From Lachnospiraceae bacterium (GTDB lineage: Bacteria > Bacillota > Clostridia > Lachnospirales > Lachnospiraceae): a stretch of 6,830 nt of DNA. The stretch covers positions 1 to 6,830 of the forward strand of contig JAFVEU010000233.1 of assembly GCA_017475845.1 (NCBI GenBank), given 5' to 3'. Below are positions 1 to 3,916 of the stretch, piece by piece. Each line of letters opens with the position of its first letter. The first letter of the stretch is position 1. The position numbers were made by a program, and so were the translations under genes. The notes below the pieces were generated by a model. That model was not told the origin of the DNA. It searched no databases and saw nothing but the letters and a program-made list of their open reading frames with translations.

Positions 1-1058
1 CCATAGTATCCTGTATCAGCCGGTTCTCCAATCTTGCAGATCTGGAAAGAGTCGGGGCGAAAGTGTTTATATCGTATTTATGTACTTCGGTCATAGCCAC
101 GGCAGTGGGACTCGGTACATTCTTTTTGCTGAAGCCGGGGATAGTGCTGCCGGGCGTTCAGGCGGCGGCGAAGGAACAGGTACAGTCCTCCATTGGAGAT
201 GCGGCTCTGGAAAGTATTATTGGTATAGTTCCGGATAACTTTATCAAACCTTTCCTGGAATCCAACATGCTTCAGCTTATCTTTCTGGCGGTTCTCTGCG
301 GTATAGCCGTGGGGCTCATCGGAGAATACTCGGAACCGCTCAGAAACCTGATGGAAGCGTGCAACGAGATGTTCTTAAGGATCATCACAATGATAATGTT
401 ATTTATTCCGGCGGCGGTATTCTGCTCCGTCTCCTCTCTGATCATAAGCGTGGGGGTGGATACGCTTCTTTCCCTCCTTGGGATCGCCGGATCCTTTATT
501 TTCGGGATATTCTGTATGATGATCATATACTGTCTGATCCTCATCCTGTTCGGAAGGCTGAATCCATTGACTTTCATAAAAAAGTATTTTTCCACCATGC
601 TGCAGGTGTTTTCCATTGCAGCCAGCACACCATCCATCCCGGTGAATATGAAGGCCTGTGAGGAAAATCTGGGGATAGACAGAAAAGTCTACAGCCTGTC
701 CATCCCTCTTGGGGCTACCGTTAATATGGACGGTACCTGTGTGCTGCTTGCGGTTCAGACACTGGCTCTGGCGAAAATGTACGGGGTTCCGGTCACGGGT
801 GCGTCTGTCTTTTCTCTGGCCATATCAATTCTGGTGTTTTCAATAGGTGCGCCGGGGGTTCCCGGGTCTTTGATGATCATTATGGCAGCGCTCCTTTCAC
901 AGCTTAATGTTCCGGTGGAAGGGCTGGAGATCGTGATCGGCCTTGCTCCTTTTCTGGGAATGTTCCTTGCAGCCAGCAACTGTCTGGGAGATGTTATAGT
1001 AACTGCAGTTGTGGCAAGGAGCGAAGGCCTGATGGATGTGCAGAGGTATAACAGCTGA
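1..1058 (+). CDS. Dicarboxylate/amino acid:cation symporter (DAACS/SLC1 family), 5' end missing
   Basis: This is the C-terminal part of a Na+- or H+-coupled inner-membrane transporter of the GltPh/DctA/SLC1 fold. The reading frame is open from position 3, so the GTG at 63 is internal and about 350 codons are visible. Residues below count from that GTG. Seen: several long hydrophobic segments, an HP1-like AASTPSIPVNM (186-196), the family hallmark NMDGT (221-225, nt 723-737), an HP2-like GAPGVPG (262-268), and a TM8 segment ending NCLGD (306-310). In GltPh the Asn and Asp of NMDGT and the TM8 Asn and Asp form cation sites, and all are kept here. The TM8 residues that contact substrate in GltPh (D394, R397, T398) align without gaps to Gly299, Leu302 and Ala303. 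The substrate is therefore unlikely to be ordinary aspartate or glutamate and cannot be named. The neighbouring fumarate-reductase genes hint at a carboxylate, but this is inference. The family call is firm. Confidence 0.93.
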   Translation, partial: IVSCISRFSNLADLERVGAKVFISYLCTSVIATAVGLGTFFLLKPGIVLPGVQAAAKEQVQSSIGDAALESIIGIVPDNFIKPFLESNMLQLIFLAVLCGIAVGLIGEYSEPLRNLMEACNEMFLRIITMIMLFIPAAVFCSVSSLIISVGVDTLLSLLGIAGSFIFGIFCMMIIYCLILILFGRLNPLTFIKKYFSTMLQVFSIAASTPSIPVNMKACEENLGIDRKVYSLSIPLGATVNMDGTCVLLAVQTLALAKMYGVPVTGASVFSLAISILVFSIGAPGVPGSLMIIMAALLSQLNVPVEGLEIVIGLAPFLGMFLAASNCLGDVIVTAVVARSEGLMDVQRYNS

Positions 1059-1060
1059 CC

Positions 1061-1087
1061 GGGGAACACTGTAAACCCCTCTTTTTC
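1061..1087 (+). terminator. Weak intrinsic-terminator-like element after the symporter gene
   Basis: Three bases after the symporter stop codon there is GGGG (1061-1064), an 11-base spacer, CCCC (1076-1079), then TCTTTTT (1080-1086). The stem is only four G-C pairs, so this is a marginal rho-independent terminator. It fits the idea that the symporter is transcribed separately from the flavoprotein gene downstream. Partial readthrough is equally possible. Confidence 0.35.
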
Positions 1088-1126
1088 CTTGTCTATTCCC
1101 GGCGGGCTATGTAAAATGAGATGATA

Positions 1127-1143
1127 CAGGCGCCAAAGGCCTG
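1127..1143 (+). repeat. Small inverted repeat in the leader of the flavoprotein gene
   Basis: CAGGC (1127-1131) and GCCTG (1139-1143) can pair across a seven-base loop. An outer ATGAT (1121-1125) and ATCAT (1156-1160) could extend the fold with an interior loop. No T-run follows, so it is not a terminator. It lies about 60 bases before the flavoprotein start and could be a leader structure or operator, or could be chance. I found no convincing -35/-10 pair in 1088-1190. TATTAT at 1179-1184 resembles a -10 box but has no good -35 partner. Confidence 0.25.
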
Positions 1144-1190
1144 AATGGTCTTCGGATCATATTGCAGCTGAATAAAGATATTATGTATGT

Positions 1191-1197
1191 AAAGGGG
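1191..1197 (+). promoter_or_regulatory. Ribosome binding site of the flavoprotein gene
   Basis: AAAGGGG lies eight bases before the ATG at 1206. The GxGxxG nucleotide-binding motif begins at residue 7 of the product, as expected for a flavoprotein N-terminus, so site and start agree. Confidence 0.7.
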
Positions 1198-1205
1198 ATT
1201 CGTTT

Positions 1206-2837
1206 ATGGAAGCTTTGGTAATAGGCAGCGGGATAGCCGGAATGGCCAGCGCCGTAAGGCTCGCCCGTCAGGGAGTTCATACAACGCTTGCTTCTCCGGC
1301 ACCTTCCGGGCACTCCGAGTCTGTGATGGCAGCAGGCGGTATCAATGCCACTCTGTCCGGAAATGACGAGGGTGATTCCGTCGACAGTCATGTCCGGGAC
1401 ACACTGAAGGGCGGATGCGGTATCGGAGGGGAGAAGGCGGTAAGAGGACTCTGCGAACACGGTGAAGAGATCATCCGTTATCTCGAGAGTATCGGTACTG
1501 TTTTTTCCGTTGACAGCGAAAACAGGCCGGCGAGACGTGCCTTTGGAGGACAGTCCCATAAGAGGACATATTATTGCGGTTCCTCCACTGGAAAGCAGAT
1601 AGTATCTGCCCTTATTATGGAAGCCCGCAGGTTTGAAGCCTCGGGTATGATCACCAGGCGCATGAAGCTCAATTTTCACTCGGCGTTGATAAAGGACGGA
1701 GTTTGCTACGGCGCGCTTCTCATGGATTCGGAAAGCTTCCGGCTGGAGGCCTTTTATTCCGATTTTACGGTAATGGCCACGGGAGGTCAGAATGCCCTTT
1801 TCGGAAAGACCACAGGCTCCACCCTGTGCGACGGCTATGCTGCGGGAAAGCTCTTTATGCAGGGGGCTGAGCTTAAAAACCTTGAATTCATCCAGTATCA
1901 TCCCACGACCCTGGAAACCGCCCAGAAGAAGATGCTGATATCGGAAGCGGTCAGAGGCGAGGGCGGAAGGCTTTTTTTCGTGGAAAACGGAAAAAGAGTG
2001 TATTTCATGGAAGAAAAGTACGGGGAAAAGGGAAACCTTATGACCCGGGATCTGATCTCAAGGGAGATATACGGCTGCGGAAAAGATGTATTTCTGGATA
2101 TCTCCTTCCTGGAGGGAAAGACCATTGATGAGCGTCTGCCGGAGGTAAGGGATCTTTGCATGAAATACAGGAGCATAGATATAAAGAAGGAGCCGATCCC
2201 GGTTTCGCCCTCTGTCCATTTCTTTATGGGGGGATTGGCGGTTCACTTAAATCACGAGACCAGCATCAAAAATCTCTTTGCCACAGGGGAATGCGCTTCC
2301 ATGTATCACGGAGCCAACCGTCTGGGAGGCAATTCACTTCTCTCCGCCATGTACAGCGGACTGGTGGCGTCAGATGAGATCGCAGGAAGAGCGCCTCACA
2401 GAAAATACCCCGATTTCAGCGCCTATATGGAGGATGAGAGAAAGGGTCTGAAAAAGAACCGTGATTCAAAAAGTACATTTCCGGTATTTTATATCCGGGA
2501 TATGCTCAGTAAGACCATGAATAACAATCTCGGTATTGTCAGGTGTGAAAAGAACCTTGACGAGGGCTTAAGCGATATAGACTATTATCTGTCCATCGCA
2601 GAAAAGATAAGATATGACAGATCCGTTCCGCCCTATACAAATTTCAGCCTCAAAGCCATGCTGACTCTGGCGGGAGCCACCATTATGGCGGCAAAGGAGA
2701 GAAGGGAGAGCAGAGGAGCCCATTACAGGAGCGATCACAGGGATACAAAGGACGAATACGCTTTTTCGACCATTGTTTCTTATGATGATGGCGGATATTC
2801 TGTACGTTTCGACAAGGAGCACAGCTATGAAAGTTAA
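1206..2837 (+). CDS. frdA: Fumarate reductase/succinate dehydrogenase-type flavoprotein subunit
   Basis: This 543-residue FAD protein belongs to the FrdA/SdhA/L-aspartate oxidase family and probably reduces fumarate to succinate in the cytoplasm. Seen: dinucleotide-binding GSGIAG (7-12), the FAD loop AAGGINATL (42-50), FGGQSHKRT (113-121), the active-site QYHPTT (His232), SEAVRGEGG (Ser246-Glu247), Arg281 in the position of the proton-donating arginine, His338 before MGG, GANRLGGNSL (Arg372), and the C-terminal SRGAHYR (502-508). All expected substrate-binding and catalytic residues are therefore present. Oddity: the residue aligned with the histidine that covalently holds FAD in E. coli FrdA (His44) is Glu38, so FAD is probably bound non-covalently. 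The protein is somewhat shorter than the usual ~580-600 residues. L-aspartate oxidase (NadB) also lacks covalent FAD, but the coupled iron-sulfur subunit gene immediately downstream argues for fumarate reductase. The direction of catalysis is inferred from the anaerobe-like context. Confidence 0.9.
   Translation: MEALVIGSGIAGMASAVRLARQGVHTTLASPAPSGHSESVMAAGGINATLSGNDEGDSVDSHVRDTLKGGCGIGGEKAVRGLCEHGEEIIRYLESIGTVFSVDSENRPARRAFGGQSHKRTYYCGSSTGKQIVSALIMEARRFEASGMITRRMKLNFHSALIKDGVCYGALLMDSESFRLEAFYSDFTVMATGGQNALFGKTTGSTLCDGYAAGKLFMQGAELKNLEFIQYHPTTLETAQKKMLISEAVRGEGGRLFFVENGKRVYFMEEKYGEKGNLMTRDLISREIYGCGKDVFLDISFLEGKTIDERLPEVRDLCMKYRSIDIKKEPIPVSPSVHFFMGGLAVHLNHETSIKNLFATGECASMYHGANRLGGNSLLSAMYSGLVASDEIAGRAPHRKYPDFSAYMEDERKGLKKNRDSKSTFPVFYIRDMLSKTMNNNLGIVRCEKNLDEGLSDIDYYLSIAEKIRYDRSVPPYTNFSLKAMLTLAGATIMAAKERRESRGAHYRSDHRDTKDEYAFSTIVSYDDGGYSVRFDKEHSYES
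2814..2819 (+). promoter_or_regulatory. Ribosome binding site that fixes the start of the iron-sulfur subunit
   Basis: AAGGAG lies inside the end of the flavoprotein gene, seven bases before the ATG at 2827. It favours that start over an in-frame ATG at 2773, which would add 18 residues that merely read through the upstream gene and have no place before the ferredoxin fold. Confidence 0.8.
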
Positions 2838-3510
2838 TGTTTTAAGGCGCGAGGCACGCGATAAACATCCGTACTGGGAAAGCTTTATCTATGACGGTCC
2901 GGATGACAATACAGTGGCAGGACTTCTGGACTACATCAATTACAATGATGACATAATAAATGATAAGGGGGAAAAGACCGCAAGGATAGGATGGGAGTGT
3001 TCCTGCATGCAGGGCATGTGCGGTTCCTGCGCGATGATAGTGAATGACAGGCCTGTTCTGGCATGTGAGGCCTTTTTAAGGGATTTTAAGGAACCGGAGA
3101 TCACCCTTAAGCCCCTTAGCAAATTCCCGGTGATCCGGGATCTTATGGTGGACAGATCAAGCATACATGAGAGCCTTATCGACAATAACGTCTACATAGG
3201 AAAGTACAGTCCGCAGGAGGACAAGGACTTCGAGCAGGATTATACTGCTGCCAAGTGCTTAAAATGCGGTCTGTGCATAGAGGTATGCCCGCAGTATACC
3301 GATGGCAGAACGTTTTACGGGGCACCCTTTGCGAATGACTGCTATCTGGTGGCCTCCAGAAACCGGGGGAAGACCGGGGAGATTGCGGAGATCTATGATG
3401 AGCATTTCAAGAAAGAATGCGCATATGATCTTGCCTGTGACAGGATCTGCCCCGTGGGGATAAAGTTTACCGCTTCCATGAAGAAGCTCAATTCGATAAA
3501 ACGCGGGTGA
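2827..3510 (+). CDS. frdB: Fumarate reductase/succinate dehydrogenase-type iron-sulfur subunit
   Basis: This 227-residue electron-transfer subunit would pass electrons to the flavoprotein through three clusters. The N-terminal half is a plant-type ferredoxin domain with [2Fe-2S] ligands Cys60, Cys65, Cys68 and Cys80 (spacing x4, x2, x11). The C-terminal half carries CLKCGLCIEVCP (Cys144, 147, 150, 154) and Cys198, Cys204, Cys208-Pro. The spacing is the same as in E. coli FrdB, where these residues bind one [4Fe-4S] and one [3Fe-4S] cluster. The start at 2827 is chosen for its AAGGAG site and gives a standard family length. It overlaps the flavoprotein gene by 11 bases, so translation is probably coupled and the subunits made in equal amounts. 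No FrdC/FrdD or SdhC/SdhD anchor gene follows, and the protein has no added cysteine-rich (CCG) domain like methanogen TfrB. The electron donor is therefore unknown from this window. Confidence 0.92.
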   Translation: MKVNVLRREARDKHPYWESFIYDGPDDNTVAGLLDYINYNDDIINDKGEKTARIGWECSCMQGMCGSCAMIVNDRPVLACEAFLRDFKEPEITLKPLSKFPVIRDLMVDRSSIHESLIDNNVYIGKYSPQEDKDFEQDYTAAKCLKCGLCIEVCPQYTDGRTFYGAPFANDCYLVASRNRGKTGEIAEIYDEHFKKECAYDLACDRICPVGIKFTASMKKLNSIKRG

Positions 3511-3555
3511 TCGCTGGAAAGGAAACATATGAAGAATTGCAGATCATTGACCTAA

Positions 3556-3855
3556 CTCCGGCAGATGGCAGTGATAGTGTCAAGTCATATTCTCGGGGAG
3601 CTGGAGAACACGGCTGACAGATTCGGTATAGTTCATAACGGGATCATTGCCAGGGAGATAACGCAGGAAGACTTAAGTCTCAAGAGGCCCGAGATAGAGC
3701 TGTCGGTATCCATGGGTGACCTTGAAAAGGCGAAACAGATCCTTTCGGAAAACGGCATCAGGATCCTTAAGGAGGGTTTTCTCCCTGGACGTATTTTTTC
3801 TGCTGTTCAGAAAAAAAGAACTGGATTTTTGAGACTGTATGCAAGGAAACTGTAA
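3556..3855 (+). pseudogene. 5'-truncated remnant of an ABC-transporter ATPase
   Basis: The readable stretch (ATG at 3565, stop ending 3855) begins at the end of an ABC ATPase domain: VIVSSHILGELE with the switch (H-loop) histidine, then ADRFGIVHNG, then a C-terminal tail. This resembles the end of antibiotic-exporter-type (BcrA/YtrB-like) ATPases. Walker A, Q-loop, signature and Walker B motifs are all absent, and an in-frame TAA (3553-3555) closes the frame just upstream. The piece cannot bind ATP alone. The last ~25 residues (FLPGRIFS onward) do not look like the family. In the +1 frame from 3782 the sequence reads SLDVFFLLFRKKELDF and stops at 3832, closer to the usual SLEDVF-like C-terminus, which suggests a frameshift near 3780. 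No plausible RBS precedes 3565. No permease gene is visible. I read it as a decayed gene fragment left by deletion. Confidence 0.75.
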
Positions 3856-3858
3856 TAC
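3829..3858 (+). promoter_or_regulatory. Possible promoter for the subtilase gene
   Basis: TTGAGA (3829-3834) is followed after 18 bases by TAATAC (3853-3858). The -35 is close to consensus but the -10 is poor. It would give a leader of about 50 bases before the ATG at 3917. This is a weak candidate, offered because a separately transcribed secreted protease needs a promoter in this short region. Confidence 0.2.
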
Positions 3859-3874
3859 TATCAGAGGAAGTATT
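3854..3874 (+). repeat. Perfect 6-bp inverted repeat upstream of the subtilase gene
   Basis: AATACT (3854-3859) and AGTATT (3869-3874) are exact reverse complements around a nine-base centre. The repeat overlaps the stop of the ABC remnant and sits about 45 bases before the protease start. It is AT-rich and has no T-run after it, so it is not a terminator. Its place next to a possible -10 box would suit an operator, but a repeat this short can easily be chance. Confidence 0.25.
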
Positions 3875-3903
3875 GGAATGGGGTGGCTTTAGGAAAAAGT
3901 CAC

Positions 3904-3909
3904 AGGAGG
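3904..3909 (+). promoter_or_regulatory. Ribosome binding site of the subtilase gene
   Basis: A consensus AGGAGG lies seven bases before the ATG at 3917. The encoded N-terminus is a clear signal peptide, so this start is well supported. Confidence 0.85.
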
Positions 3910-3916
3910 TATTTTT

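Noticed and set aside
1107..1901. A 264-codon open frame on the minus strand opposite the flavoprotein gene
   Set aside because: It lies almost wholly antisense to a clear flavoprotein gene, its product has no recognisable domain and unnatural composition, and no good RBS or start context supports it.
2773..2826. Earlier in-frame ATG for the iron-sulfur subunit
   Set aside because: The extra 18 residues only read through the end of the flavoprotein gene, while the ATG at 2827 has an AAGGAG at ideal spacing and gives the standard family length.
1206..2837. L-aspartate oxidase (NadB) as the identity of the flavoprotein
   Set aside because: NadB also lacks covalent FAD, but it works without an FrdB-type subunit and usually sits with nadA/nadC. 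Here an overlapping three-cluster iron-sulfur gene follows.
3529..3555. Eight-residue open frame with an AAAGGA upstream, just after frdB
   Set aside because: It is too short to call as a gene and has no recognisable leader-peptide features such as runs of a regulatory amino acid followed by an attenuator.
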